DNA of 64,000 nt from an uncultured Clostridia bacterium (GTDB taxonomy: Bacteria > Bacillota > Clostridia > Oscillospirales > Acutalibacteraceae). Positions 38,740 through 47,840 of this stretch are shown one piece after another; position 1 is the stretch's first letter, and each line of letters begins with the position of its first letter. The DNA is taken from NCBI GenBank assembly GCA_946555465.1, contig CAMNST010000002.1, forward strand, positions 124,001 through 188,000. The letters run 5' to 3'. The notes under the pieces were generated by a model that was not told where the DNA came from, searched no databases, and worked only from the letters and a program-made list of their open reading frames with translations. The translations under genes were made by a program, and so were the position numbers.

Positions 38740-39633
38740 TTAATTATTCTCTGTTTCACCGCTTAATTGTTTCCAGTGAATTTTACAATAGCGTTCACCA
38801 TCTATTGCGGGATAATCATCTTCAAGTCTTGCCGCATTATAGCATTTATAATCGCCTGTTTCAAAAGCACATCTGACTGTGTCTGAACCGCCTTCGGTAA
38901 GAGAAGGAATAAACGCATAAAGGAAAATTCCGAGAAAAGCAAGACAAATAACAACCGGTGCTGCTTTACCCTTTGTTTTTTCGGTAAGTTTTTTGAAAAG
39001 TTTTGCTGCATCAATCTTTTCAAGGAACTTGATTTTCAGTACAAGTTTCATTAAGAAGTAGCCTATAACAGCAGAAAGAACGCCAACAATTACACCGGCA
39101 AGAACATCTGTTGAATAGTGTACCATAAGATAAACACGGCTGCCTGCGGTACAGATTGCAATTAACGGGAAAAGATAGGCAATTTTCTTTTTGTCACTTC
39201 TGAAACAAAGGAAAAGTGCCGTTGCCATTTCAACTGCTGCAGTGGTATGACCTGACGGGAATGAATAGTCACCTTCCGAAAGCATACCGGCGCTTACATA
39301 CCATGACCAATAATCAGGGTCTGCCTGCAAGGTGTTGTACGGTCTTATTCTGAGAGCCATCGGTTTAACAACAACATTTGTTACTATTGTACCAATCGCT
39401 ATTGCAAAAATAAGGGCAAAACCATATTTTCGCGTTTTTTTGAAGAAACACAAAACAACTGCAAGAATTACAACCGGAATTGTGAATGCTTCGTCACCAA
39501 ATGTGGTGAAAAATTTTGCTACATATGTAAGAAAATCATTATGCATCGAACCAAAGAACCTGAACACCCACATATCAAAACCGGCAAAGGTCTGGTCAAT
39601 ACTGGTACCGAGTGTTAATAAAATCGGATTCAT
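38740..39633 (-). CDS. PAP2-family membrane phosphatase
   Basis: Integral membrane phosphatase of 297 residues with six predicted helices. The three PAP2 signatures are present: KPMALRIRP near residue 95, YSFPSGHT near 125 and SRVYLMVHYSTDVLAG near 165. An extra C-terminal segment with one helix and a Cys-containing outer tail (CAFETGDYKCY, CKIHWKQ) follows. Likely substrates are lipid pyrophosphates such as undecaprenyl pyrophosphate or phosphatidic acid. The ATG at 39633 has AAGGAG upstream and removes 14 residues of an upstream in-frame start. Confidence 0.9.
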   Translation of the reverse strand: MNPILLTLGTSIDQTFAGFDMWVFRFFGSMHNDFLTYVAKFFTTFGDEAFTIPVVILAVVLCFFKKTRKYGFALIFAIAIGTIVTNVVVKPMALRIRPYNTLQADPDYWSWYVSAGMLSEGDYSFPSGHTTAAVEMATALFLCFRSDKKKIAYLFPLIAICTAGSRVYLMVHYSTDVLAGVIVGVLSAVIGYFLMKLVLKIKFLEKIDAAKLFKKLTEKTKGKAAPVVICLAFLGIFLYAFIPSLTEGGSDTVRCAFETGDYKCYNAARLEDDYPAIDGERYCKIHWKQLSGETENN

Positions 39634-39784
39634 ATGTAATCTCCTTTCGTATAATATATATCTTAATTTTACCAAAAAGAATGGATAATTTCAACCTTTT
39701 GTTAAACGCTTTTATTATGTTTGTTAATATATTTGTAAAAAAATTATGGTATAGTCTAATAAAATTTAATGATAAGGAAAGAAA

Positions 39785-40582
39785 ATGATAACTAACCCAT
39801 ACAAAATATTAGGCGTTGCAGACGGTGCAAGCGAAGAAGAGTGTACAAAAGCATACAAAAAACTTGCTAAAAAGTATCATCCCGACCTTAATCCGAATGA
39901 TAAAAATGCCGAAGAAAAAATGGCTCAGATCAATGCGGCATATGACCAGATAAAAAACGGCACTGCACCGTACAGTAGCAGCCAATATGCACACACCAAT
40001 TATCATTCATACACAAACAGAGGCACAGCGGGTAATTCTGCTCCCGACTATCTGAATTCTGCTGCTCAGTTCATAAAAAGCGGTCAGTATGTTCAGGCTA
40101 TCAATCTTCTGAATAACATTGAAGACCGAAATGCAAGATGGTATTATCTTTCTGCTCTTGCTCATATGGCAAACGGCAACCGGGCAGTTGCAGAAGATTA
40201 TATACGAACTGCTTATGCAAAAGAACCAAATAATCAGACATATCAAAATGCATATCAGAATATTACAAACGGAATTAATCCGCTTGACAGCAATCCGTTT
40301 TCGTCATTCTTTGATTTTGATTCTTACCGAAACACAAATAACAATACGCAGCGAAGAACATACACGGTAAGGCGCGGCGGCTGCCTGACAAGAATACTGA
40401 GAATTATTTTTATAATATTCATTATCAGAATTATTTTAAGTTTTATATTTTCTGCTTTTTACACCCCGAGCAGGCGAAATTATAATCAGCAGGCAACAAC
40501 AGGTTATTCCGAACAATATAGTCAAAACGACAATCATTCGCAGTATTTTGGCGGCAGCAATGACCCTGCACAAAAATCTTAA
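39785..40582 (+). CDS. J-domain protein with a C-terminal membrane segment
   Basis: Protein of 265 residues with an N-terminal DnaJ domain (residues 4-62, HPD motif in KKYHPDLNP), which would stimulate a DnaK partner. Residues about 95-160 look like TPR-type helices ([19 protein letters not shown]). A basic stretch ([17 protein letters not shown]) leads into one membrane helix ([16 protein letters not shown]), then a Tyr/Gln/Ser-rich tail. It is probably a membrane-tethered co-chaperone. AAGGAAAG precedes the ATG. The next gene follows by 20 bp. Confidence 0.85.
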   Translation: MITNPYKILGVADGASEEECTKAYKKLAKKYHPDLNPNDKNAEEKMAQINAAYDQIKNGTAPYSSSQYAHTNYHSYTNRGTAGNSAPDYLNSAAQFIKSGQYVQAINLLNNIEDRNARWYYLSALAHMANGNRAVAEDYIRTAYAKEPNNQTYQNAYQNITNGINPLDSNPFSSFFDFDSYRNTNNNTQRRTYTVRRGGCLTRILRIIFIIFIIRIILSFIFSAFYTPSRRNYNQQATTGYSEQYSQNDNHSQYFGGSNDPAQKS

Positions 40583-40602
40583 ATACAACAAAAGGTGATA
40601 TA

Positions 40603-41049
40603 ATGAAAAACTTTTTCAGAAAACTTGCATATAAAACACAGAAATTTATGATTGGCAGATATGGAATTGATCAACTCTGGCGTGCACTTTTGATTTTTTA
40701 TCTGATAAGCATTGTTATAACAAACATTGTTTACAGATTTTCAAAAGTTGCTTATATTGCCCTGAGCATATGCTCATTTGTCATTATCGCGTTCGCAATT
40801 TTCAGAGTATTTTCAAAAAATATTGAAATGCGAAGAAATGAAAATATGAACTGGCTTAAATTTACAAATAAAATTAAACTCAACTTTAAACTGCAAAAAG
40901 ATAAATGGTCACAGCGCAAAACCCACAAGTTTGTAAAATGCAGCAAATGCCAAAAAGTTCTCAGGCTGCCAAAACATAAAGGAAAAATCAATGTTGACTG
41001 CCCACACTGCCACAATAATTTTATTGTAAACACGGGCAAGAAAATATAG
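40603..41049 (+). CDS. Membrane protein with a C-terminal zinc ribbon
   Basis: Protein of 148 residues with two membrane helices (about 28-45 and 50-68), a basic middle, and a C-terminal zinc ribbon (CSKCQK and, 18 residues on, CPHC). No named family is recognised. AAAGGTGAT precedes the ATG. It follows the J-domain gene closely and shares its terminator; zinc-ribbon plus J-domain pairs are reminiscent of DnaJ-type architecture split over two proteins, but this is inference. Confidence 0.75.
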   Translation: MKNFFRKLAYKTQKFMIGRYGIDQLWRALLIFYLISIVITNIVYRFSKVAYIALSICSFVIIAFAIFRVFSKNIEMRRNENMNWLKFTNKIKLNFKLQKDKWSQRKTHKFVKCSKCQKVLRLPKHKGKINVDCPHCHNNFIVNTGKKI

Positions 41050-41050
41050 A

Positions 41051-41098
41051 AAAATCCCCGATACTGCTCAAAAAGCAATATCGGGGATTCTTGTTTTG
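41051..41098. terminator. Terminator after the zinc-ribbon gene
   Basis: Stem AATCCCCGATA / TATCGGGGATT extended inward by TGCT/AGCA across one mismatch, followed by CTTGTTTT; A-rich on the other side, so also usable by the converging ABC gene. Confidence 0.85.
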
Positions 41099-41104
41099 AA
41101 TTTA

Positions 41105-41851
41105 TTATCCTTCATCAATAGGATTTTTGTTATCTTTTTTAGATTCTCTGCCGTATTTTTCTTCATAGCCCGGATTGATATAATCTTCAACAACTTTACC
41201 GTCTCGAACACGAATAACACGCTCAGCCTCTTCTGCAATCTCATTATCATGAGTAATAACAATAACTGTTCTTCCCTCATCTTTAAGTTCATGAAGAATT
41301 GCCATAACCTCTTTTGTCGAACGAGTATCAAGGTTACCTGTCGGCTCATCAGCAAGAATAACCGGCGGTCTTGCGGCAATGGCTCTTGCAACGGCAACAC
41401 GCTGCTGCTGACCGCCCGACATTTCAGCGGGCAGATGATTCATTCGCTCACCTAAACCTACACGCATAAGTGCATCTTTTGAAATTTCTCTTCGCTCGTC
41501 TTTTTTCATACCTCTGTAAACCAGGGGAAGTTCAACATTTTCAAGAGCAGAAAGAGATGAAATAAGATTAAAGCCCTGGAAAATAAATCCAATCTGTTCA
41601 TTGCGTATAACACTCATCTGATCATCTGTTAAATCGTCAACAAGTTTTCCGTTAATATAATATTCACCGCTTGTAGGTGTGTCAAGCAGACCGAGCATAT
41701 TCATAAGTGTTGATTTGCCTGAACCTGACTGACCGATAATTGCAACAAATTCGCCTTCGTCAATCGTAATGGAAACGCCGTCAAGCGCATTAACCTGGTT
41801 TTCACCGGGATTATAAATTTTATAAACATCACGAATTTCTATAAGATGCAT
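41105..41851 (-). CDS. ABC transporter ATP-binding protein, MacB/LolD type
   Basis: ATPase of 248 residues. Walker A is GQSGSGKST near residue 40, the Q-loop is [11 protein letters not shown], the signature [15 protein letters not shown] is near 143, Walker B is [13 protein letters not shown] and the H-loop is VIVITHD. The ADEPTGNLD and FQxFNL segments are characteristic of MacB/LolD/BceA-type ATPases, which work with FtsX-like permeases. No permease gene is on either side. CGGAGGC precedes the ATG. Confidence 0.93.
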   Translation of the reverse strand: MHLIEIRDVYKIYNPGENQVNALDGVSITIDEGEFVAIIGQSGSGKSTLMNMLGLLDTPTSGEYYINGKLVDDLTDDQMSVIRNEQIGFIFQGFNLISSLSALENVELPLVYRGMKKDERREISKDALMRVGLGERMNHLPAEMSGGQQQRVAVARAIAARPPVILADEPTGNLDTRSTKEVMAILHELKDEGRTVIVITHDNEIAEEAERVIRVRDGKVVEDYINPGYEEKYGRESKKDNKNPIDEG

Positions 41852-41963
41852 ATTATTGCCTCCGTTTTACAATTTGTATATTCTAATATTACAGGATATA
41901 ATATAAAATGTCAAGTGTATAATTATTATATTATTGTAAACAATAATTTCAGGAGTGATTTAA

Positions 41964-42407
41964 ATGAGTATCAGCAAAGATGAATACAGTAAAATGACCG
42001 ATAAAGCAAGCCCGAATTCACCTAAACTGTTAAACTGCCTAAAAGCATTTTTATTTGGCGGACTTATATGTCTGCTTGGTCAGATTATAATGACTCTGCT
42101 CGAAAATGCCGGACTTTCCGAAAAGGCGGTGCTTGCCGGCACATCATCCATACTGATAATTCTGACGGCAATTTTAACGGGCATAGGCGTTTTTGATAAA
42201 ATTGCGCGCCATGCAGGAGCAGGAACCATTGTTCCGATAACAGGTTTTGCAAATTCGGTTGTTTCTCCTGCTCTTGAATTTCAGCATGAGGGTTTAATTC
42301 TCGGAACAGCGGCACAAATGTTTACCATTGCAGGCCCGGTTATAGTATATGGTGTTGCATCGTCTTTCATTTACGGTTTAATTATTTTTATTTTTAAATT
42401 ATATTAA
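41964..42407 (+). CDS. spoVAC: Stage V sporulation protein AC
   Basis: Spore inner-membrane protein of 147 residues for dipicolinic acid movement; in Bacillus SpoVAC is a mechanosensitive channel component. Hallmarks are LLNCLKAFLFGGLICLLGQ, the ILTGIGVFDKIARHAGAGTIVPITGF stretch with GFANSVVSPALEF, and EGLILGTAAQMFTIAGPVIVYG. Three or four membrane helices are present. CAGGAGTG precedes the ATG. Usually spoVAC is followed by spoVAD and spoVAE; here a terminator follows, and a broken spoVAD lies 20 kb away in the opposite orientation. Confidence 0.93.
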   Translation: MSISKDEYSKMTDKASPNSPKLLNCLKAFLFGGLICLLGQIIMTLLENAGLSEKAVLAGTSSILIILTAILTGIGVFDKIARHAGAGTIVPITGFANSVVSPALEFQHEGLILGTAAQMFTIAGPVIVYGVASSFIYGLIIFIFKLY

Positions 42408-42413
42408 AGCAAT

Positions 42414-42455
42414 AAAACAAGGTTATTGAAAAGTAAATCAATAACCTTGTTTTTT
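42414..42455. terminator. Bidirectional terminator between spoVAC and the acyltransferase gene
   Basis: Stem AAAACAAGGTTATTGA / TCAATAACCTTGTTTT, 8-base loop, T-run on both sides. Confidence 0.93.
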
Positions 42456-42459
42456 ATTA

Positions 42460-43434
42460 TCATTTATCTGCCGCTTTCTTTATCTTTTTGCAGCAGAAAG
42501 AATTAAATGCGTATATACCCTTCGACAGCATATGAAGAATAAATGCAGCAAGGATTATTCCGCCTGTAAGACACAGCCAGTTCAGCGGAAAAGGCAGTTT
42601 AAACGATTTAATCAAATCAATAAGTGCATACTGAACAACGTAAATTTCCAATGTAATTTCCGAAACAAAAACAATTATCTTCTTTATAAACAAAGGAAGT
42701 TTTTCCAGTTTTATATCAAGCGATGAAAAAGTCAGTACAATAAATACAAGCAGCATAAAAATGATTACCTGATTTACAAACTGCAGATTCAAATAAGAGT
42801 TGTATCTGGTAAAAAACAATTTTGACGCAAAATACAAACCAAACAGAAAAACTGCAAGCACGGGATAAATCATTTTAAATTTATTTCTTAACTTCTCATC
42901 ATTTTTTCTGAAGAGACCGCCAAGCAGCATACTCTCAAAAAAGAGAAATTTCGTCATATGCTCGTGAACATCATCTATATGAAGGTAACTTCTGTCATAC
43001 ACAGTAAAATATATTAAAAGATATACAGCAAATACAGCAATCATTACATACTGCAAATGGTTTTTAAGATAATTATTCTTTACACAAAAATAATAAGGTA
43101 TCAAAAGAATAACCATTGAAGCGATAAAATGATAGTTTGTAGGATAAATCAGCCATTCAAAAATGTTTCTGGTTTCAAAATTATACAGTCCTACCAGAAG
43201 ATAAATGAGCGTTACTGAAATAACCGGAACGTAAATCCTGTAAATTCTTTTTGAATACCATTTAATGAAATTCAAACGTATATTATAAAGACAATATCCC
43301 GAACAAAAGAAAAACAAAATATCTCCGATTAATCCACCGTTAGCAATAATGTCGTTCGGATATACGCCTTCATAATGTGCATTGGTAATAAGGCAAGCGG
43401 CTAACGCTTTTAAAAAATTTATAAAAAATACCAT
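42460..43434 (-). CDS. Acyltransferase family 3 membrane protein
   Basis: Polytopic protein of 324 residues with about ten membrane helices, resembling OafA/WecH-type O-acyltransferases that acetylate surface sugars. The opening INFLKALAACLITNAHYEG contains the candidate catalytic His, and ILFFFCSGYCLY fits the family's second segment (usually FFxxSGF). The ATG at 43434 is preferred to 43461 on family alignment, though its ribosome binding site is weak. It is last in the second polysaccharide unit, so O-acetylation of the repeat unit is likely. Confidence 0.75.
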   Translation of the reverse strand: MVFFINFLKALAACLITNAHYEGVYPNDIIANGGLIGDILFFFCSGYCLYNIRLNFIKWYSKRIYRIYVPVISVTLIYLLVGLYNFETRNIFEWLIYPTNYHFIASMVILLIPYYFCVKNNYLKNHLQYVMIAVFAVYLLIYFTVYDRSYLHIDDVHEHMTKFLFFESMLLGGLFRKNDEKLRNKFKMIYPVLAVFLFGLYFASKLFFTRYNSYLNLQFVNQVIIFMLLVFIVLTFSSLDIKLEKLPLFIKKIIVFVSEITLEIYVVQYALIDLIKSFKLPFPLNWLCLTGGIILAAFILHMLSKGIYAFNSFCCKKIKKAADK

Positions 43435-43527
43435 AGTACTCAACCATATTATATATAACAAAAAGCATAATGTTTTAAATGCAGAAAACGGTTGCTTTCA
43501 TGCTTTGTTTTGAGCAGATTCGGATTT

Positions 43528-44421
43528 TTACCCATTGCTTATACTTTTTATTATCATATCAACAATTTCATTATCCGTATATAAATCAAATTTTCTTGCA
43601 AACATACACGGTGAAGATTTAATCATATCAAAATCTTCTTTTCTGAAAACATAGGGATTTCCCCTTTTCCAGTCAATGAACCTTGCACAGGCATAGTAAT
43701 CATCGTTGCTGACAGGCATAAAAAGATTATTTTTAAACGAACTGTTTTGAACAATCGTCTGAATAAAAATTTCATCACAGCAAAAAGAATACTTAAACAT
43801 TTTTTCATACTCTTTTTGGTTATCAACAATATACTCAGCAAGTTCTCCTGTAATACTGAACCAATTTGAACCCTTATAAACTTTTATATCCGTATTCTTT
43901 AAACGATTAACTCCTAAAAATTTCTCAATTTTCAAAGCAATCCAGGCAAGAATTTTATTAATTGTATTTCGTTTTTTTCTGAAAAAATGATAATATTTAA
44001 CCCTGTCTACTGCAGTTTCAAGTGTTTCAAGCGTAACATAGTGAATAAATTCCTTACCGCTGTTGTGCTCAAAGAAATTATATATTTCATCATTTGTTTT
44101 TATCGGCAGATCAACACCTGAAATAAGATGATAATATGTGTAAGGATTATTTTCATCATTGTGTGAAACAGCAGTTTTTAAAAGAAGCATTTCACTTTTT
44201 ACCACGGAGTAACCGCCCCATGTTACATCTATTCTTTCATCAGTGAAATAAACCTTTGAAAACTTTGTAAGCGATGAAAAATATTCAAAATCAAAATCTT
44301 TTACCTTAGCATCAATATGAATAAAAATATCATTTCTCTTATCATCAAGACAAAGTATCAGTTTTTTAAGAAGTTCAAACTGATTATGAGCAATAATCAT
44401 ATATGCATGCATAAAATTCAC
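43528..44421 (-). CDS. Core-2/I-branching beta-1,6-N-acetylglucosaminyltransferase-like protein (GT14)
   Basis: Glycosyltransferase of 297 residues with the GT14 pattern: AYMIIAHNQFELLKKLI at the start, IFIHIDAK near residue 33, WGGYSVVKSEMLLL near 68, YYHLISGVDLPIK near 96 and GSNWFSIT near 180. Bacterial members usually add GlcNAc or xylose branches to surface glycans. It lies between the aldolase and the acyltransferase genes in the second unit. Confidence 0.87.
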   Translation of the reverse strand: MNFMHAYMIIAHNQFELLKKLILCLDDKRNDIFIHIDAKVKDFDFEYFSSLTKFSKVYFTDERIDVTWGGYSVVKSEMLLLKTAVSHNDENNPYTYYHLISGVDLPIKTNDEIYNFFEHNSGKEFIHYVTLETLETAVDRVKYYHFFRKKRNTINKILAWIALKIEKFLGVNRLKNTDIKVYKGSNWFSITGELAEYIVDNQKEYEKMFKYSFCCDEIFIQTIVQNSSFKNNLFMPVSNDDYYACARFIDWKRGNPYVFRKEDFDMIKSSPCMFARKFDLYTDNEIVDMIIKSISNG

Positions 44422-44430
44422 CCTGTGATG

Positions 44431-45201
44431 TTAAATTTTTTTGCAGTAATCCGTTATGCGCTTGCATGCATCATAAAAAATGCCCACATCAACACTGTAA
44501 CTGAGGTACTGCAGACCTAAATCTTTCCACATTTTTAAATCTTCGGGAGTATCAACAAAACATCCTATTATCTTGCCGGCACTTTTTGCTTTGCTTACAA
44601 TTTTTTTCATAGCGTCAACAACAACCGGATTATTAACCTGACCGGGCAGACCCAGTGACTGCGATAAGTCATACGGACCGATAAACAGGATATCCACACC
44701 TTCAACCTGAAGTATTTCATCAATATTTTTAATTGCATCTATACCCTCAAGTTGAAGAATAATTATGATATCTTTAGAACTTTCAAAATAGTCATACCTG
44801 TTTTGTGCGGAATAATCTGCAGCCCTTACAAAACGGCATACGCCTCTCATACCATAAGGATAGAATTTTGCGTATTTAACAACATCTCTTGCTTCTTCTG
44901 CAGAAGAAATCTGAGGCACCTGAATTCCGTAGGCACCGATATCAAGGGCTCGTCCGATTGTGTTTTCTGCTTTGTCCTTAAGCCTGATAATAGGAACTGT
45001 ATTTCTCGCCTCGGCTGCCCTTACATTGTTCTGCTGGCTTTCAATATCAACAGGACCGTGCTCTGTATCAAGAATAACAAAATCAAATCCGGAAAGGCCT
45101 GCTGCCTCAACAAACATGGGGTCACCCGTTTTCATAAACGGACCGTAAACACATTCACCGTTTTTTAAGGTTTCTTTCATTTTTAGCAAGGAATCTTTCA
45201 T
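44431..45201 (-). CDS. HpcH/HpaI-family aldolase
   Basis: Metal-dependent class II pyruvate aldolase of 256 residues. Family signs are FVILDTEHGPVDIE near residue 42, RLKDK, GAYGIQVPQISSAEEA near 90, a Glu metal ligand in LQLEGIDA and the Asp of FIGPYDLSQSLG near 180. Members cleave or form 4-hydroxy-2-oxo acids such as 2-keto-3-deoxy sugar acids. The ATG at 45201 with GAGGA upstream is chosen over a TTG at 45207. It lies directly downstream of kdsB, which hints that it makes or removes a keto-deoxy acid precursor; that is inference. Confidence 0.9.
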   Translation of the reverse strand: MKDSLLKMKETLKNGECVYGPFMKTGDPMFVEAAGLSGFDFVILDTEHGPVDIESQQNNVRAAEARNTVPIIRLKDKAENTIGRALDIGAYGIQVPQISSAEEARDVVKYAKFYPYGMRGVCRFVRAADYSAQNRYDYFESSKDIIIILQLEGIDAIKNIDEILQVEGVDILFIGPYDLSQSLGLPGQVNNPVVVDAMKKIVSKAKSAGKIIGCFVDTPEDLKMWKDLGLQYLSYSVDVGIFYDACKRITDYCKKI

Positions 45202-45216
45202 AACCAATCCTCAAAA

Positions 45217-45966
45217 TCAAATCGTAATATTATTGTTTTTTACAAATTCATTAACCCTTTTAAGGTCATTCTGCGTATCAACAGCAATCGTCTGGCTGTC
45301 AACTTCAACATATTGAACTCTGTAACCATTCTCAATAAATCTCAAAATCTCAATATCTTCAATAGCCTCAACCCTTGCTTTGCCGTATTTTTCACCGTAT
45401 TCGCAGTAAAAATTCAACGCCTCGGGTGTAAAGCCGTAAACACAGACCTGCTTATAATAACTGTAATCAATCTTACCCTTCGGATAGGGTGCAGTTGCTC
45501 TTGATAAATATACTGCTATATTATCTTTATTAACAATAACCTTAGGAACAGTAAAGTTAACCAAATCAACCGGATCAGTTATTTTGGTCATAAGATTTGA
45601 AATCTGCAAATCTTTGTTTTCATAAAAAGGTTTGATTGCGGCCTTTATTGTTTCAGGCTCAATAAGAGGTTCATCACCCTGAATATTTACATATAAATCA
45701 GCCGGTATTTTTCTTGCAACCTCGCCTATTCTGTCGGTTCCGGTCAGATGCTTGTCGGATGTCATAACAACCTCAACACCTAACTCCTTACAGGTGCTGA
45801 AGATTTTTTCATCATCGGTTGCAACATAAACCGCATCAAAATCTTCAACCTTTTTGCACTGCTGATAAACCCAGTAAATCATTGGTTTGCCTGCAATATC
45901 GGCAAGTGGTTTTCCCGGGAATCTGCTTGATTTGTACCTCGCAGGAATAACGCCTATAATTTTCAT
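45217..45966 (-). CDS. kdsB: CMP-3-deoxy-D-manno-octulosonate-type cytidylyltransferase
   Basis: Activates a 3-deoxy-ulosonic acid with CTP; 249 residues, exactly the KdsB/KpsU size. Motifs are VIPARYKSSRFPGKPLADIA at the N-terminus (nucleotide loop), YVATDDEKI near 55, TGTDRIGEVA near 82, NIQGDEPLI near 98 (catalytic Asp) and DTQNDLKRV near the end. The ATG at 45966 follows AAAGGAG; an upstream in-frame start adds 11 unlikely residues. The window contains no kdsA, kdsC or kdsD. It sits 13 bp behind a sialyltransferase-like gene. Kdo is typical of Gram-negatives, so the true sugar may be another ulosonic acid. Confidence 0.93.
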   Translation of the reverse strand: MKIIGVIPARYKSSRFPGKPLADIAGKPMIYWVYQQCKKVEDFDAVYVATDDEKIFSTCKELGVEVVMTSDKHLTGTDRIGEVARKIPADLYVNIQGDEPLIEPETIKAAIKPFYENKDLQISNLMTKITDPVDLVNFTVPKVIVNKDNIAVYLSRATAPYPKGKIDYSYYKQVCVYGFTPEALNFYCEYGEKYGKARVEAIEDIEILRFIENGYRVQYVEVDSQTIAVDTQNDLKRVNEFVKNNNITI

Positions 45967-45979
45967 AATGATGTCTCCT

Positions 45980-47056
45980 TTATTTTGAAATTTCCTCAAT
46001 ACTGCTGCAAAGAGTAATATTGTTTGGATATGCTTTAAACAGATTGATAACCGTCTGTGAAAGCGGACTGTTTAATAACTGCGGAATTTCGTTTAAGCAG
46101 TTAATAAGTGAATAAGCCCGGGCATCTATGCCAAGAACCTGAATCGGATTGATTATGCTTGTTGAGGCAACAGCAATAATCTTTTTATCCGTTAAATCAA
46201 TGTTCATAGCAATAATTTCCCATGGTATCGCCGTATTAATATTTGTTTTATAACCCATTTTTGCAAAACGGTTTTCAGGGTTTCTTGGATGAATTTTTAT
46301 CAGAAGATTTTCTTTACCGACTATACGGCCGAGTTTTTCTATTAGATGAACATCCTCCATATAACCTGTATCGGCATAAAATGATTCTTCAAAAAATATG
46401 TATTTTTCTTCATACTTATCTTCAAGATTTTCATAATCAAAAATATAATTGATAAATTTCTTGAAGCCGTTATCGTTAATATCTATTTTATCAATTTCAC
46501 AAACTTTGCTCCCCTCAGGATACCATTCCAAAAGTTCAGGGGCAAAAACGCAAAATTCGTTAAAGTTTGAATAAATCGTATATTTCTTAAAAAGATTATT
46601 ATGCGATATATTTTTTAAACCTGACGGCTTTTTGAAAAGTTCATAATACCAACTGAGCCTTTTTGTGTAAGAGGCAGTTCCGTCTTCGTAATAATTTAAA
46701 ATCAGAGATTTATTTTTTCTTTTAAGCAAATCAAACAAAGTTGCAATAAAATAATCCATACTTGCCGTATAAAGAATATCATATTTTTCTTTTTTTGTAT
46801 ATTTTTTTGCAAAAGAATTAAAATTTACGTATTTTAAAACAGAATTGATTTTGCCGTTATTGCTATATTTTATTTTTAAAACCGAAACGTCATTAAAATT
46901 TTCTGTCTTTTTCATTCTTGCGGCAATATCATAAACGCCGTTCATTCGCTCTGACAAAATAATATCGGCACTGTCATTTGCAAAGTTGTGATATTTTATC
47001 CACGATGCAACAAGCACCTGATATACCGAATTGCATACAAAAAGAACCCTTTTCAC
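45980..47056 (-). CDS. Sialyltransferase-like glycosyltransferase (GT52/polysialyltransferase type), copy 2
   Basis: Protein of 358 residues, GTG start at 47056 behind AAGGAAGGTG. It has the three motifs of bacterial sialyltransferase-like enzymes: an acidic-acidic-Gly motif (YYEDGTASY near residue 124), an HP motif (IKIHPRNPENRF near 255) and a Ser/Thr motif (VASTSIINP near 298). The opening FVCNSVYQVLVA fits the GT52 start. Such enzymes use CMP-sugars, matching kdsB 13 bp downstream. It is paralogous to the protein at 47838-48932, with long identical stretches such as KENLLIKIHPRNP. Confidence 0.78.
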   Translation of the reverse strand: MKRVLFVCNSVYQVLVASWIKYHNFANDSADIILSERMNGVYDIAARMKKTENFNDVSVLKIKYSNNGKINSVLKYVNFNSFAKKYTKKEKYDILYTASMDYFIATLFDLLKRKNKSLILNYYEDGTASYTKRLSWYYELFKKPSGLKNISHNNLFKKYTIYSNFNEFCVFAPELLEWYPEGSKVCEIDKIDINDNGFKKFINYIFDYENLEDKYEEKYIFFEESFYADTGYMEDVHLIEKLGRIVGKENLLIKIHPRNPENRFAKMGYKTNINTAIPWEIIAMNIDLTDKKIIAVASTSIINPIQVLGIDARAYSLINCLNEIPQLLNSPLSQTVINLFKAYPNNITLCSSIEEISK

Positions 47057-47076
47057 AAATTCACCTTCCTTATGAA

Positions 47077-47105
47077 TTGACTTAATTATATTATTGTGTT
47101 AAAGT
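47077..47105 (+). promoter_or_regulatory. Possible promoter of the DUF1919 gene
   Basis: TTGACT (47077-47082), 17-bp spacer, TAAAGT (47100-47105), 17 bp before the ATG. The -10 box is poor. Confidence 0.4.
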
Positions 47106-47121
47106 AATTACGGTGATAAAA

Positions 47122-47805
47122 ATGATGAATAAATTAAAAAAAATATTTAAAAACTCTTTTATATTTAAACAGATTGATAAATTTGAAAACAGATATTATC
47201 AGAAAAAACTTACAAATACAGAATTTACCATACTGTGTCCCAACTGCGTGGGCGGTTTAATCTATCACAGACTTGGTGAAAAATTCAATTCTCCTACTAT
47301 TGATTTAACAATAAACAGTGACGATTTCTGCAACTTTCTTGAAAATCTTGAATACTACATTTCAAAAGACGTTGATTATCATTCAACACGTGACGACGGT
47401 GTTCCGGTCGGAATAATACGCGGAGATAATATATATAGTGATATTAAAATATATTTTACTCATTACAAAGATTTTGACAAGGCAAGAGATAAGTGGAATG
47501 AAAGAAAGTTACGAATCAAAAAAGAAAATATATATGCCGTAATGTATGACATCGGCGATTTCAATCAGGAGGATTATGAAAAAGCAGGTTACCTCAGTGA
47601 TGAAAATCTTAAAAAATTTGAAAATTTCAAATGCAACAATAAAGTCCTGCTGACAAGCAATCCAAACCACAAAAGCAAATACGCCTACTATATTAAACCA
47701 AATTATAACGGTCCGTATCCTCTGGTTTATCTTAACCGCGGTATAACGGGATTAATGCAGTATGAAAAAGAATTTGATTTTGTCGGTTTCATAAACAAAA
47801 AATAA
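47122..47805 (+). CDS. DUF1919-family exopolysaccharide-associated protein
   Basis: Protein of 227 residues recognised from the DUF1919 pattern: EFTILCPNCVGGLIYHRLGEKF near the N-terminus, SPTIDLTINSDDFCNFLENLEYY, VGIIRGD and TSNPNHKSKYAYYIK. Family members occur in capsule and exopolysaccharide loci as putative transferases without proven function. It is the only plus-strand gene in the locus. The ATG at 47122 with GGTGAT upstream is preferred to a GTG at 47113. A bidirectional terminator follows. Confidence 0.82.
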   Translation: MMNKLKKIFKNSFIFKQIDKFENRYYQKKLTNTEFTILCPNCVGGLIYHRLGEKFNSPTIDLTINSDDFCNFLENLEYYISKDVDYHSTRDDGVPVGIIRGDNIYSDIKIYFTHYKDFDKARDKWNERKLRIKKENIYAVMYDIGDFNQEDYEKAGYLSDENLKKFENFKCNNKVLLTSNPNHKSKYAYYIKPNYNGPYPLVYLNRGITGLMQYEKEFDFVGFINKK

Positions 47806-47811
47806 AACCAT

Positions 47812-47840
47812 AAAAAGGTAAGCGCTGCTTGCCTTTTTTA
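47812..47840. terminator. Bidirectional terminator separating the two polysaccharide units
   Basis: Twelve-bp stem AAAAAGGTAAGC / GCTTGCCTTTTT (one G-U pair) with a 3-base loop and T-runs on both strands. It overlaps the stop codon of the minus-strand gene at 47838 and ends the DUF1919 gene as well. Confidence 0.8.
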
